Shown: positions 42,489-51,794, numbered from the stretch's first letter. The stretch: 64,000 nt of DNA from an uncultured Lachnospiraceae bacterium (GCA_947173495.1 CAMWFQ010000010.1:62001-126000), one strand, 5' to 3'. Notes: generated by a model from the sequence alone, not told the origin. Program-made: numbers and translations.

Positions 42489-42663
42489 AATCATCCTCTC
42501 TCCCACTCCCGAAAATTCCTGGGGAATAGCAGATACCTGTGATGTCAGGTGCGCACAATGTGGTATACCACTGCTTTCCCGGGCCAGTCAGAAGGAAATC
42601 TGCGATCTGATCGCCCGCTCCGCCTGTCGTATCGTTTCCGGAGAAAAATATCTGGCTCCTTAG
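42472..42663 (+). CDS. Possible 63-residue CxxC protein in the cassette
   Basis: AAAGGAG lies 6 bases before the ATG at 42472. The product contains VRCAQCGIPLLSRASQKEIC, a CxxC plus later Cys suggesting a zinc ribbon. Its stop falls inside copy B of the repeat, so the ORF lies wholly on the inserted segment. Unknown function; a regulator or accessory factor is possible. Confidence 0.45.
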   Translation: MCLHAEIILSPTPENSWGIADTCDVRCAQCGIPLLSRASQKEICDLIARSACRIVSGEKYLAP

Positions 42664-42727
42664 ATCGAAGCCACATCGATCAGCGTAAACTCATCGTTTG
42701 CATTTTCCAGACTGGTCACCAGCGCTC
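42659..42727 (-). repeat. 69-bp direct repeat, copy B (functional carB 3' end)
   Basis: The coding copy: it supplies the last codons (VTSLENANDEFTLIDVASI) and TAA of the intact carB. It is identical to copy A at 40361-40429. Confidence 0.95.
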
Positions 42728-45700
42728 TCGCCGTATCCATCGCTGTGATACAGTTCACACCGGTCTCGATGGCCGTTCTCCTGATCAGGAAGCCGTCCCT
42801 GGATTTATCCCGTCCCTGGGTCGGCGTGTCGATCACCAGATCAATCCTGTGTCCCAGGATCAGATCCATGACGGTGGGCGACTCCTGCGAGATCTTATTG
42901 ACCTTACGCGCTTTCACGCCCGCTTCTCTCAGGGCCGCCGCCGTACTTCTGGTGGCGTAAATGGTATAGCCCAGCTTCTCAAATCTGCGGCCAATCTCCA
43001 CTGCCTCGCCCTTATCTGCATCTTTCACTGTGATGATCATCTGCTTATGTCTGGGCAGATCCACTCCTGCTCCTAAAAAGGCTTTGTAGAGCGCCTCATT
43101 AAAGGTCCTGGCAATACCCAGACACTCTCCCGTTGACTTCATCTCAGGCCCCAGGCTGATCTCCGCCCCCCGTATCTTCTCAAAAGAAAATACCGGCATT
43201 TTGATGGCGAAATAGTCCGCTTCCGGCTGAAGCCCCGGCTCATATCCCAGCTCCCGGATCGTCTTTCCAATGATCACCTCCGTGGCAAGATCCACAATGG
43301 GAATACCTGTCACCTTACTGATATAGGGTACGGTACGGGAAGAACGGGGATTTACTTCTATTACATATACCTCCTCGCCTATGGCGATAAACTGAATATT
43401 GATCAGCCCCTTTACATGAAGCGCCTTAGCCAGTCTTCTGGTATATTCCGCAATTTTCTCCTTTACGGTATCAGAAATCGTAGGAGCCGGATAAACAGAA
43501 ATACTGTCTCCCGAGTGAACGCCTGTCCTTTCTATGTGCTCCATAATGCCCGGTATCAGAATATCCTGTCCGTCACAGACTGCATCCACTTCAATCTCCT
43601 TACCCTGAAGGTACTTGTCAACCAGAATCGGGTGATCCTGTGCGATCCGGTTAATGATATTCATAAATTCTTCGATTTCTTCATCGGAAATGGCGATCTG
43701 CATTCCCTGCCCGCCCAGTACATAGGAAGGCCGTACCAACACCGGATACCCCAGTCTGTTGGCAACTTCCTTTGCCTCCTGCGCCGTATAGACGGTACCG
43801 CCTGCTGCCCTGGGGATCTGCGTCTGCTCCAGAATTCGGTCAAACAGCTCCCGATCCTCGGCGGCATCCACATCCTCCGCCTTTGTCCCAAGAATGGGGA
43901 CTCCCATCTTCATCAGGCTCTCCGTGAGCTTGATGGCTGTCTGGCCGCCAAACTGCACTACCGCTCCGTCCGGCTTTTCCAGATTGACGATGCTCTCCAC
44001 ATCCTCCGATGTCAGGGGTTCAAAATACAGCTTATCCGCAATATCAAAGTCCGTACTGACTGTTTCCGGATTATTGTTTACGATAATGGTCTCATAGCCT
44101 GCCCTGGAAAAGGCCCAGGTGGCATGTACGGAGCAGTAGTCAAACTCGATCCCCTGTCCGATTCTGATGGGCCCTGACCCCAGCACCAACACCTTTTTCG
44201 CCGGTGTCGTGACAGATGCTTCATTTTCACTTCCGTATACGGAATAATAGTAGGGAGTCGCCGCCTCAAACTCTGCCGCACAGGTATCTACCATTTTATA
44301 GGCCGCCACAATACCGTTCTCATAGCGAAGCTTTTTGATCTCTTCTTCCGTCATGCCGGTCAGTCTGGCAATCACATTGTCCGGAAATTCGATACGCTTT
44401 GCCTCCTTTAACAGCTCAACAGTGAGAGGTCCTTTTACAAGCGCCTGCTCCATTTCCACAAGTATCGCGATCTTATCGATAAACCAGTGGTCGATCATGG
44501 TAATCTCATGAATGGTGTCATAATCCATTCCCTTGCGCAGCGCTTCCGCAATCACATAAATCCTCTGATCATCCACTTTCTTAAGCCGCATCTTCAGCTC
44601 TTCCGAAGACAGGGCGCTGAAATCATAACTCAACAGACAGTCCACATGCTGTTCCAGAGAACGAATGGCCTTCATGAGCGCTCCCTCAAAGTTATCGCAG
44701 ATACTCATCACCTCGCCGGTGGCTTTCATCTGAGTCGTCAGTGTTCTCTTGGCTGTGATAAACTTATCAAAGGGGAGTCTGGGAAGCTTTACCACACAAT
44801 AATCAAGGGTGGGTTCAAAGCTGGCATAGGTCTTTCCGGTAATCGCATTTCTGATCTCATCCAGAGTGTACCCCAGCGCGATCTTGGCCGCCACCTTGGC
44901 TATGGGGTAGCCGGTAGCCTTACTGGCCAGCGCTGAAGAACGGCTTACACGGGGATTGACCTCGATTACACAGTATTCAAAGCTGGTGGGGTGAAGCGCA
45001 AACTGTACATTACACCCGCCGGTAATTTCCAGCTCATTGATGATATTCAGGGCGGCGCTTCTGAGCATCTGGTATTCCTTATCCCCAAGCGTCTGTGAAG
45101 GCGCCACCACGATGCTGTCTCCCGTGTGGACGCCGACCGGATCGATATTCTCCATATTGCAGACGGTAATGCAGTTTCCTGCGCTGTCCCGCATCACCTC
45201 GTATTCGATCTCCTTCCATCCCGCAATACAGCGCTCCACCAGAACCTGCCCCACTCTGGAAAGACGCAGGCCGTTTTCCAGAATGCTTTCAAGCTCCGCC
45301 TGATTATGAGCGATTCCTCCGCCGGATCCTCCCAGGGTGTAGGCCGGCCGCAGAACCACCGGATAGCCGATGGTGCCGGCGAAGGCCACGCCTTCCTCCA
45401 CGCTCTCCACCACTGTAGATGCAGCACAGGGCTCCCCGATCTTTTCCATTGTATCCTTGAACGCCTGACGGTCTTCCGCCTTCCTGATGGTCATGGCGCT
45501 GGTTCCCAGAAGCCTGACATTATGAGACGCCAGAAATCCCGACTCCTCCAGTTCCATCCCAAGATTCAGTCCGGCCTGTCCTCCTAATGTGGGCAGGATA
45601 CTGTCCGGCTTTTCCTTTTCAATGATCTGCTCCAGAACCCTTGCCGTTAAGGGCTCGATATATACCTTGTCTGCAATATTTTTATCCGTCATGATCGTTG

Positions 45701-45854
45701 CCGGATTGGAGTTGACCAGAATAACCTCGACTCCCTCCTCCTTCAGAGAACGGCAGGCCTGGGTTCCCGCATAATCAAATTCCGCCGCCTGTCCGATCAC
45801 AATAGGACCGGAGCCGATCACCATCACACGTTTTACATTAGGATTTTTAGGCAT
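42660..45854 (-). CDS. carB: Carbamoyl-phosphate synthase large subunit
   Basis: A 1064-residue protein of full length. Two homologous ATP-grasp halves are visible: N-half KRVMVIGSGPIVIGQAAEFD and LGGSGGGIA, C-half KVLVLGSGPIRIGQGIEFD and LGGQGMQIAI. The C-terminal MGS-type allosteric domain ends ARALVTSLENANDEFTLIDV. With CarA it makes carbamoyl phosphate from glutamine, bicarbonate and ATP for pyrimidines and arginine. It overlaps carA by 8 bases. Its last 22 codons lie in the direct repeat. Confidence 0.98.
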   Translation of the reverse strand: MPKNPNVKRVMVIGSGPIVIGQAAEFDYAGTQACRSLKEEGVEVILVNSNPATIMTDKNIADKVYIEPLTARVLEQIIEKEKPDSILPTLGGQAGLNLGMELEESGFLASHNVRLLGTSAMTIRKAEDRQAFKDTMEKIGEPCAASTVVESVEEGVAFAGTIGYPVVLRPAYTLGGSGGGIAHNQAELESILENGLRLSRVGQVLVERCIAGWKEIEYEVMRDSAGNCITVCNMENIDPVGVHTGDSIVVAPSQTLGDKEYQMLRSAALNIINELEITGGCNVQFALHPTSFEYCVIEVNPRVSRSSALASKATGYPIAKVAAKIALGYTLDEIRNAITGKTYASFEPTLDYCVVKLPRLPFDKFITAKRTLTTQMKATGEVMSICDNFEGALMKAIRSLEQHVDCLLSYDFSALSSEELKMRLKKVDDQRIYVIAEALRKGMDYDTIHEITMIDHWFIDKIAILVEMEQALVKGPLTVELLKEAKRIEFPDNVIARLTGMTEEEIKKLRYENGIVAAYKMVDTCAAEFEAATPYYYSVYGSENEASVTTPAKKVLVLGSGPIRIGQGIEFDYCSVHATWAFSRAGYETIIVNNNPETVSTDFDIADKLYFEPLTSEDVESIVNLEKPDGAVVQFGGQTAIKLTESLMKMGVPILGTKAEDVDAAEDRELFDRILEQTQIPRAAGGTVYTAQEAKEVANRLGYPVLVRPSYVLGGQGMQIAISDEEIEEFMNIINRIAQDHPILVDKYLQGKEIEVDAVCDGQDILIPGIMEHIERTGVHSGDSISVYPAPTISDTVKEKIAEYTRRLAKALHVKGLINIQFIAIGEEVYVIEVNPRSSRTVPYISKVTGIPIVDLATEVIIGKTIRELGYEPGLQPEADYFAIKMPVFSFEKIRGAEISLGPEMKSTGECLGIARTFNEALYKAFLGAGVDLPRHKQMIITVKDADKGEAVEIGRRFEKLGYTIYATRSTAAALREAGVKARKVNKISQESPTVMDLILGHRIDLVIDTPTQGRDKSRDGFLIRRTAIETGVNCITAMDTARALVTSLENANDEFTLIDVASI

Positions 45855-47079
45855 CTTTTTCTCCTTTCACGGTTGCTGATCCGCTCGTAATCAGGGATTT
45901 CTTCCTAATCATTGCGATAAATCTGTCAAACAGATAGCCGGAATCCTGAGGACCGGGACATGCCTCCGGATGAAACTGCACCGTAAAGATATTCTTGCCG
46001 GTGTAGATAAGTCCCTCATTGGTTCCATCGTTGACATTGACGAAAGCCGGGCGGGCAACTGCCGGATCCATTCTGTCCGTATCTACCACATAACCATGAT
46101 TCTGTGAGGAAATGTAGACCCTTCCTGTCTCCAGATCCTTCACGGGATGATTCCCGCCTCTGTGGCCGTATTTCATTTTGAAGGTGTCCGCCCCTGTGGC
46201 AAGGGCCATCAGCTGATGCCCCAGGCATATGGCAAAAACAGGAATCTCCGTGTCATAAAGCTTCCTGATCTCCGCAATAATCTGCGTGCATTCCTTGGGA
46301 TCTCCCGGTCCGTTGCTCAGCATGATGCCATCCGGCCGGTCTGCGATGATTTCTTCAGCTTTCGTAAAAGCCGGATATACCGTTACATCGCAGCCTCTCT
46401 GTGCAAGGGATCCTGCAATATTGTCCTTCGCCCCGAAATCCAGCAGCGCAATCCTTTTACCTGCCCCGTTTAAATTTCTTACAAGACTGGGCCGCATTTC
46501 TCTTTTACCTGCTGCATAATCCTCCGGCACGAACCGGGCGCTCCCCGAGAGAGGCCCGTTCTGCGAAAGATTCGCCGCTCCCTTTATCTCGTATTTATGA
46601 GAACAAGTTACTTTTTCAACGACTCTGCCTGTCTTATATTGTTTTAACTGAGGGAGAATTGAAGTGAGATCATAATTTTCGCTGGTGGTGATCATACCAT
46701 TCATGGTACCTTTTTCCCGAAGAATTTTGGTAAGTGCCCGCGTATCGATACCGGAGATACCGGGAATATTCTGTCCGGTCAGAAACTCCTGAATTGTTAT
46801 ATCTTTTCGAAAATTGCTTGCTGTCCGTGACAGCTCACGCACAATGAAGCCATCCGGCCATGCCCTTTTTGATTCCATATCCTCCCGGCAGACTCCGTAA
46901 TTACCGATCAGAGGATACGTCATACAGACTGCCTGTCCGGCATAAGAAGGATCCGTCAGCACTTCCGGATATCCCGCCATAGAGGTGTTGAACACAATCT
47001 CGCTGATAATGTCTCTGTCGGCGCCTATATGCTGCCCTGAAAAAACAGTACCATCTTCCAGAATTAGAAAAGCTTTCAT
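45847..47079 (-). CDS. carA: Carbamoyl-phosphate synthase small (glutaminase) subunit
   Basis: A 410-residue protein, somewhat longer than the typical 355-380 because of an extended segment around residues 165-200 (SQNGPLSGSARFVPEDYAAG). The N-terminal domain has FNTSMAGYPEVLTDPSYAGQ. The class I amidotransferase triad is present: Cys in FAICLGHQLMALA, and His and Glu in TVQFHPEACPGPQD. It supplies ammonia to CarB. Confidence 0.97.
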   Translation of the reverse strand: MKAFLILEDGTVFSGQHIGADRDIISEIVFNTSMAGYPEVLTDPSYAGQAVCMTYPLIGNYGVCREDMESKRAWPDGFIVRELSRTASNFRKDITIQEFLTGQNIPGISGIDTRALTKILREKGTMNGMITTSENYDLTSILPQLKQYKTGRVVEKVTCSHKYEIKGAANLSQNGPLSGSARFVPEDYAAGKREMRPSLVRNLNGAGKRIALLDFGAKDNIAGSLAQRGCDVTVYPAFTKAEEIIADRPDGIMLSNGPGDPKECTQIIAEIRKLYDTEIPVFAICLGHQLMALATGADTFKMKYGHRGGNHPVKDLETGRVYISSQNHGYVVDTDRMDPAVARPAFVNVNDGTNEGLIYTGKNIFTVQFHPEACPGPQDSGYLFDRFIAMIRKKSLITSGSATVKGEKDA

Positions 47080-47369
47080 GTCATCTCCGCTCCCTTTCTT
47101 TTTCTTTAGAACTTCTGAGCCTTATTTCACTCTTTGCGCACAGAACACGCAGGCCCACTGATTTATTTCCGCGAGCAACGAGCCAAGCGGACATGCTTGC
47201 ATGTCCATTTGGCGACTGCCGCGAGGTTGATCTGCTCTTCGAAGAAGAGGAGATGCCACCCCGGCGAGGGGTCAAAGACCTTATACATCGAAGATGTATT
47301 ACGCTTTGCTGCGAGGTCTTTGACTGCCATAAATCTACTAATTATAGCATAAGAAAAAAGATGCTTCAA
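47080..47369 (-). promoter_or_regulatory. carAB promoter and long structured leader
   Basis: TTGAAG, a 17-base spacer and TATAAT (47341-47346) give a strong promoter, leaving a leader of about 250 bases before carA. The leader holds an 11-bp perfect inverted repeat (GTCAAAGACCT at 47271-47281, AGGTCTTTGAC at 47314-47324) with an inner TACATC-GAA-GATGTA hairpin, and one copy of the 50-bp dispersed repeat. A 55-codon ORF (MAVKDLAAKRNTSSMYK...) spans it. No PyrR binding loop was recognised. Confidence 0.6.
47162..47211 (+). repeat. 50-bp dispersed repeat, copy 1
   Basis: Contains CGAGCAACGAGCCAAGC and the palindrome GGACATGC-TT-GCATGTCC. It is an inverted copy of 49160-49209 with a single mismatch in 50 bases. 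It lies in the carA leader. Confidence 0.9.
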
Positions 47370-49135
47370 TTGACAGAACGTCCAAAATAGTCCTCCATAT
47401 AATCCTCAATAATATAAAAAGGTGCAGGACCCATGCTAAGCAGGAAATCATGGAACTCTTTTATGTCAAAGGACTCTCCCATCTGCTTTTCCGCTTCCGC
47501 CCTTAGACTTAAAAACTCCATATAGCCTATAAAATAACTCAGATAATTCCCCGGCTCCTCCACGATCAGTTCAAACAGACGATCCACAGTATCCGGATCC
47601 GCAGCCCCGAAACCTGAAAGATATTCCGACACCTCCTCGCGGCCCCATCCTTCATAATGGATCCCCATGTCAACATAGGCATGCATCGCCAGTGTAGCCG
47701 CTCCATTGCCTGCCGAAAGCCCGGCAAGCGCCTCCTCCATTCCGGCATATTGGTAGGAATATTCATGTTCTACATAGGTCGCCCATCCTTCCGTATAGCC
47801 GGGATAAGAAAACAGATTGCGTACCAGAGGTAAATCACAGGCGTTCGTGTAAATATTCTGGTACAGATGTCCCGGATATCCCTCATGAGCAAGCGTGGGA
47901 TACAGATCCGTCTCCTCTCCGTTTTTCTGATTGATATAGATCACATTATTCTGTATATCGTCAACAGGTGTAATCAGATAAAAGGCCGGGCTTAAATGCT
48001 CCTGCATGGAAGGATGAACATACTTGACCCTGTAATTCACCTGAGGCGGCTCCGGAAAGTCCTCCTTTGACTTTTCTCTCAGATCCTGCAGAATTTCATC
48101 CGGTTCTGTGATCGGAAACTGATAATCCATAAATTTACGATACAGATCCGGATCTTCCAGAATCTGCATCTGCATATCATAAATAAATGTATCAATAAAA
48201 TTCTCCGTCTTAATCATCAGATCCCTGACGGAATCATCCGACCCGGTACCGGTGCGCACCAGATACTGATAATATTCCTTTCCATCTTCATAATAGCACA
48301 GGCCCAGCTCATTGGTTCCGCTTCCCTTGAGGCCTTCCAGCCCTTCTATGAGCGTTTCATATCCTTCTACAACTTCTGTGGTGATAATCGCGTGATTCCT
48401 TTCCCGGTATTTCCGCCTGTCTTCTTCGGACAGCCCTTCAAAGGCCCCGATCTTATCGTCAAAGACCTCGATCATATAATTCTCTTCCGGATCCGCTATA
48501 AATTCCTTACACTGTTCAATGATCGCATCCGCAGCAAAATCAGGCATAAACAATCCGGCTTTTGCCTTTTCCTCCTCAAATCCGATGATCTCCTCCGCCA
48601 CATCATCCACCTGGGAGACCAGCGTCAGATAATCCTCTATATCCTGTTCCGTACGGAAGGTATATTCTGCAAGGATAACGGGCAGCTGTGCCTGATATCC
48701 CGTGGACGGTCCCAGCGCTTCCGTATAGAGGGCCAGATCCTCGACTGAAAGCTCTGTCGTCACATAATCCTTCAAAATATCATAGGTGAGCTGCTGACTT
48801 CTGGTCAGCCTGGATCTGTTTATGCCGGAAAGCTCCTTCTCCAGTTTCCTGATCTCCTCACCGCTTTCTTCCAGACTCTCATAAGAATAATCCCCCAGAG
48901 AAACTTCATAATCCGTAATTCCATAGTTTTCCGGATATGCCAGAATATAGTGCAGATTAATGGTACTCTCTATGACCTCTTCCCTAAAAAACGTATCAAT
49001 AAAGGCTTCGAATCTCTCCGACGCTGATTCTCTGCTTTTTTCCACTGCGATCCCGATACCTGCTGTCAGGATACAGGCTGCCAGAAGGATTCCGGCGATC
49101 CATTTCCATAATTTCTTTTTTGCGGTTTTTTCCAT
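47366..49135 (-). CDS. DUF885-family membrane-anchored metallopeptidase
   Basis: A 589-residue protein. A positively charged start and a hydrophobic helix (about 12-31, IAGILLAACILTAGIGIAV) give a signal anchor, so the enzyme faces outside. DUF885 spans the rest. The zinc motif TLAHEGYPGHLYQN (near 415, HExxxGH-like) and a later Glu in YTEGWATYVEHEY are those of the family. The natural substrate is unknown; peptides are likely. It is flanked by inverted dispersed repeats. Confidence 0.88.
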   Translation of the reverse strand: MEKTAKKKLWKWIAGILLAACILTAGIGIAVEKSRESASERFEAFIDTFFREEVIESTINLHYILAYPENYGITDYEVSLGDYSYESLEESGEEIRKLEKELSGINRSRLTRSQQLTYDILKDYVTTELSVEDLALYTEALGPSTGYQAQLPVILAEYTFRTEQDIEDYLTLVSQVDDVAEEIIGFEEEKAKAGLFMPDFAADAIIEQCKEFIADPEENYMIEVFDDKIGAFEGLSEEDRRKYRERNHAIITTEVVEGYETLIEGLEGLKGSGTNELGLCYYEDGKEYYQYLVRTGTGSDDSVRDLMIKTENFIDTFIYDMQMQILEDPDLYRKFMDYQFPITEPDEILQDLREKSKEDFPEPPQVNYRVKYVHPSMQEHLSPAFYLITPVDDIQNNVIYINQKNGEETDLYPTLAHEGYPGHLYQNIYTNACDLPLVRNLFSYPGYTEGWATYVEHEYSYQYAGMEEALAGLSAGNGAATLAMHAYVDMGIHYEGWGREEVSEYLSGFGAADPDTVDRLFELIVEEPGNYLSYFIGYMEFLSLRAEAEKQMGESFDIKEFHDFLLSMGPAPFYIIEDYMEDYFGRSVN

Positions 49136-49158
49136 TTTCTCTCCTCATGAAAGCGAAG

Positions 49159-49650
49159 TCAAATGGACATGCAAGCATGTCCGCTTGGCTCGTTGCTCGC
49201 GGGAATAAACGTTAACTCTTTTTCAGCATCGTCTCTGGTATTATAAAAGACAATCCCTTCATATCTTTCCAGCCGGCTTCTCCAGTCAGGAGCCCGTTTG
49301 AGAAACTCTGCTCCGTTTGCGGCAAGCAGATAACAGTTTCTGTTTCTGTCAATATAACAGATCGGCGCGTCACTTTCCAGATCACAGCCGGCTCCTATCG
49401 TTCCTATATATCCTCCCCGGCTGTCCGTTGCCATAAGATCTACCCATGGAACGGTATAAAACGGCAATGCCGGGATATGATCGTCAAAGATAAAACAAAT
49501 ATCGTATTCTTCTGCGTATTTCTGATATTCCCTGTTTTTCATTTTAACCGGCATGGACGAAATGGTGGTGCCGGCAGGCACCACCTCCGCATCTTTCACA
49601 TATACCGCAGTACATCCGTTCGATGCCGCATCCAGATACAGCTTTTTCAT
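49159..49650 (-). CDS. Uncharacterised protein whose C-terminus is encoded by the dispersed repeat
   Basis: A 163-residue soluble protein (start MKKLYLDAASNGCTAVYVKD). It has alternating beta strands (DICFIFDDHIPALPFYTVPW, GGYIGTIGAGCDLESD) reminiscent of SMI1/immunity-like folds, which is not a firm call. The last 13 residues (ASNEPSGHACMSI) and the stop are read from repeat copy 2, so its original end was probably overwritten by the repeat. It lies 14 bases after the DUF2264 gene in the same direction. Confidence 0.6.
   Translation of the reverse strand: MKKLYLDAASNGCTAVYVKDAEVVPAGTTISSMPVKMKNREYQKYAEEYDICFIFDDHIPALPFYTVPWVDLMATDSRGGYIGTIGAGCDLESDAPICYIDRNRNCYLLAANGAEFLKRAPDWRSRLERYEGIVFYNTRDDAEKELTFIPASNEPSGHACMSI
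49160..49209 (-). repeat. 50-bp dispersed repeat, copy 2 (inverted)
   Basis: The reverse complement of copy 1 at 47162-47211, with one mismatch. It contains the same GGACATGC palindrome and supplies the stop codon of the uncharacterised gene. Copies in both orientations around a gene suggest a REP-like mobile or structural repeat. Confidence 0.9.
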
Positions 49651-49664
49651 TCCGTTCTTCCCTT

Positions 49665-51794
49665 TCAGAAGGCCGCTTCCAGTCCCTCGAAATTGATTTT
49701 TTTCACATCTCCGTTTTTCAGACAGATCGTAGTGGTGCCGTAAGCGCCGGTCCGGGGAACATCCTCGTAAATAATTTCCCTGACAGGAAACAATTCTTCA
49801 TCTGTAAACACACATTCCTCACCATTCCGAACCGGTGTCTCCGCTGTGATCACCTGTGAGATCAGAAGGTAGGGCTCGCTGCTTCCGTACTGCTTCCGGC
49901 TTGTCATCGAGGCGTACACCACGATAGAATCTCTGGAGTCCGGATTCGTTCCAGTGCTGTGTACCAGATCCATGTTCTCCCATCCCCGGTAACAGGTCAT
50001 AGCCATCTGTCTCGGTCTGCCCGTGTGATCGAATCCCGTCAGAATAACGGCCTGAGCCAGACTGCCGTCCGCAAGAGTCTCTTCTTTCCGGATGATCTTC
50101 GTTTCGCTTCCCTCCGGTCCCTGATTATCCGGGAAACCGTAGGCTCCCAGCGTCACGCGTGTCGGCCTGCAGAACAGGCGCAGCTTATCCACCCGCATGA
50201 TGCCCCTTGCCACCGGGAAATCCGCCAGGTTGATTCCCTGGATCCAGTGCATTTCCGTCTCCAGCCCGGCATTGAAAAATTGTCTTCGATAGAGAACGCC
50301 TTCCCTCTCACCGCACCAAATGGTAAGATTGGCCCTGGACGGCTTATCGGCTCCCGGGTCAAAGAGCAGATACTGCTGGGCCTCGCAAATCTCCTTCTGC
50401 TCCCCGCCTCCCCTGACATCCACAGGGGTAGACTCCCAGGGATATTTGGTATTGTAATTCAGCTTGCCATAATTCCATATTCCGTGAACATCCTTCGCCT
50501 CTTTATAAACCTTGCCGCTGCGCAGTATCGTTTCTCCGTTCGCGCCATGATTGGTAAAACAAAGGGCCGGTCCCTGCAGTACCGTCTCCTTCACTTCATC
50601 TCCCTTAAGCTGTTCCCAGGTCCCGTTATTTTCAACCGCACTCCAGAAGGGATGTTCCGGAGGCAGCTCCAGACACAGAAAGGCTTTCCCAAGCCATAAA
50701 GGAGATTCCGCACAGGAATATCCCTGAACAAGAGGGGTAAACTGATCATAAAATCCCAGTGTGGGAACTCCCTCATGCAGGAAATCATCCCTTGTCAGGA
50801 ACTGAAGAAGGCTGCCGGAGGCTATACGCCTCGCCCGTCCCGGATCCGCAGCCGGATTTTGTAAAAAGAAGTTCGCACCAAGGGGACCTGTCGCACCATT
50901 TCTGTAAATACAGCTTCTTCCCCACATGTTGGTAAAGCCATCTCTGTCAAAGAAATCGGGATAAGTCCTCATCAGCTGATTAGAGCATTCTTCAAACCGC
51001 TTTGCCAGATAAGGTTCATTCTCATATCCGTACCACTTGTTCCAGATCGGTCCGTAAATGTTAAACGCCCAGCAGGAATAATAGTCAAAGCTGTGTCCGT
51101 CCCTGAACCAGCCATCGCCGACAGTATAATGCAGAATTGCCTGGGCGTGATCCACCATAATCTCCCGGTCAATTTCATAGCCCTCCTGATGTAAAAATGC
51201 AAGATCCAGCATGTTAAACATCCGCCAGTTCTGAGGGACCGTATTCCCATGGGCAAAGCCGGACAAAAGCTCTGCAATCCGGTCCTTCTCCTCCTGCGTA
51301 TAAGCCATCCAGATCTGCTCCCGGCAGGCCTGCAGACCAATCACCAGCGCGCAGGTCTCCACCGTCTGCTGAAAAGTCTTAAAAGGATCTGCTTCCCCGG
51401 TAAGTCTGCGCATATCCTCATAGCTTCCCACATACACCTCGTCTTCCTTCGTGCAGGCGCGCAGAATATGCTTTTTATAATAGTCTCTCAGCCTGATCCC
51501 GCATATTTCAATATCCGGTTCATTTCTTATCATCACGGAAGCAATAAAAAAGGAACGGGTAAGCCCTTCAAAAATTTCCGCCTTCCGCTCCGCCTCCTGC
51601 TGCTGTATGGGAGCGTCCAGATGCGGATATGTCACCTTTGTTTCCTTTCTGGGCATCACCAGCGGATCTTCCATGCTTCCAATATTTCTGAAAATTCCCT
51701 CCAGCAAATACCGGCCCGCATCAAGCCAGTGCTTTCTCGTCATTCCCGTATAGGGGCTTAAGCGATAATCCGGATTTTCAACTTTAAATACCAT
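49665..51794 (-). CDS. DUF2264 protein, GH154-like glycoside hydrolase
   Basis: A 709-residue protein without a signal peptide. The N-terminal two thirds are an (alpha/alpha)-barrel (QNWRMFNMLDLAFLHQEG, DGWFRDGHSFDYYSCWAF), followed by a beta-sandwich (about 440-700). DUF2264 proteins were assigned to GH154, with beta-glucuronidase activity reported for one member; the substrate here is unknown. It is likely co-transcribed with the downstream uncharacterised gene. Confidence 0.82.
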   Translation of the reverse strand: MVFKVENPDYRLSPYTGMTRKHWLDAGRYLLEGIFRNIGSMEDPLVMPRKETKVTYPHLDAPIQQQEAERKAEIFEGLTRSFFIASVMIRNEPDIEICGIRLRDYYKKHILRACTKEDEVYVGSYEDMRRLTGEADPFKTFQQTVETCALVIGLQACREQIWMAYTQEEKDRIAELLSGFAHGNTVPQNWRMFNMLDLAFLHQEGYEIDREIMVDHAQAILHYTVGDGWFRDGHSFDYYSCWAFNIYGPIWNKWYGYENEPYLAKRFEECSNQLMRTYPDFFDRDGFTNMWGRSCIYRNGATGPLGANFFLQNPAADPGRARRIASGSLLQFLTRDDFLHEGVPTLGFYDQFTPLVQGYSCAESPLWLGKAFLCLELPPEHPFWSAVENNGTWEQLKGDEVKETVLQGPALCFTNHGANGETILRSGKVYKEAKDVHGIWNYGKLNYNTKYPWESTPVDVRGGGEQKEICEAQQYLLFDPGADKPSRANLTIWCGEREGVLYRRQFFNAGLETEMHWIQGINLADFPVARGIMRVDKLRLFCRPTRVTLGAYGFPDNQGPEGSETKIIRKEETLADGSLAQAVILTGFDHTGRPRQMAMTCYRGWENMDLVHSTGTNPDSRDSIVVYASMTSRKQYGSSEPYLLISQVITAETPVRNGEECVFTDEELFPVREIIYEDVPRTGAYGTTTICLKNGDVKKINFEGLEAAF

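Larger units (their letters stand above)
40361..42727 (-). mobile_element. Compact integrated defence cassette at the carB 3' end
   Basis: A 2.3-kb insertion bounded by the identical 69-bp carB-end repeats. It carries an AAA ATPase gene, a DUF3226/TOPRIM-like gene, one promoter and two small plus-strand ORFs, but no recognisable integrase or transposase. Integration regenerated an intact carB end on one side (copy B) and left a copy on the other. Mobilisation in trans, or loss of an integrase, is inferred. Confidence 0.8.
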
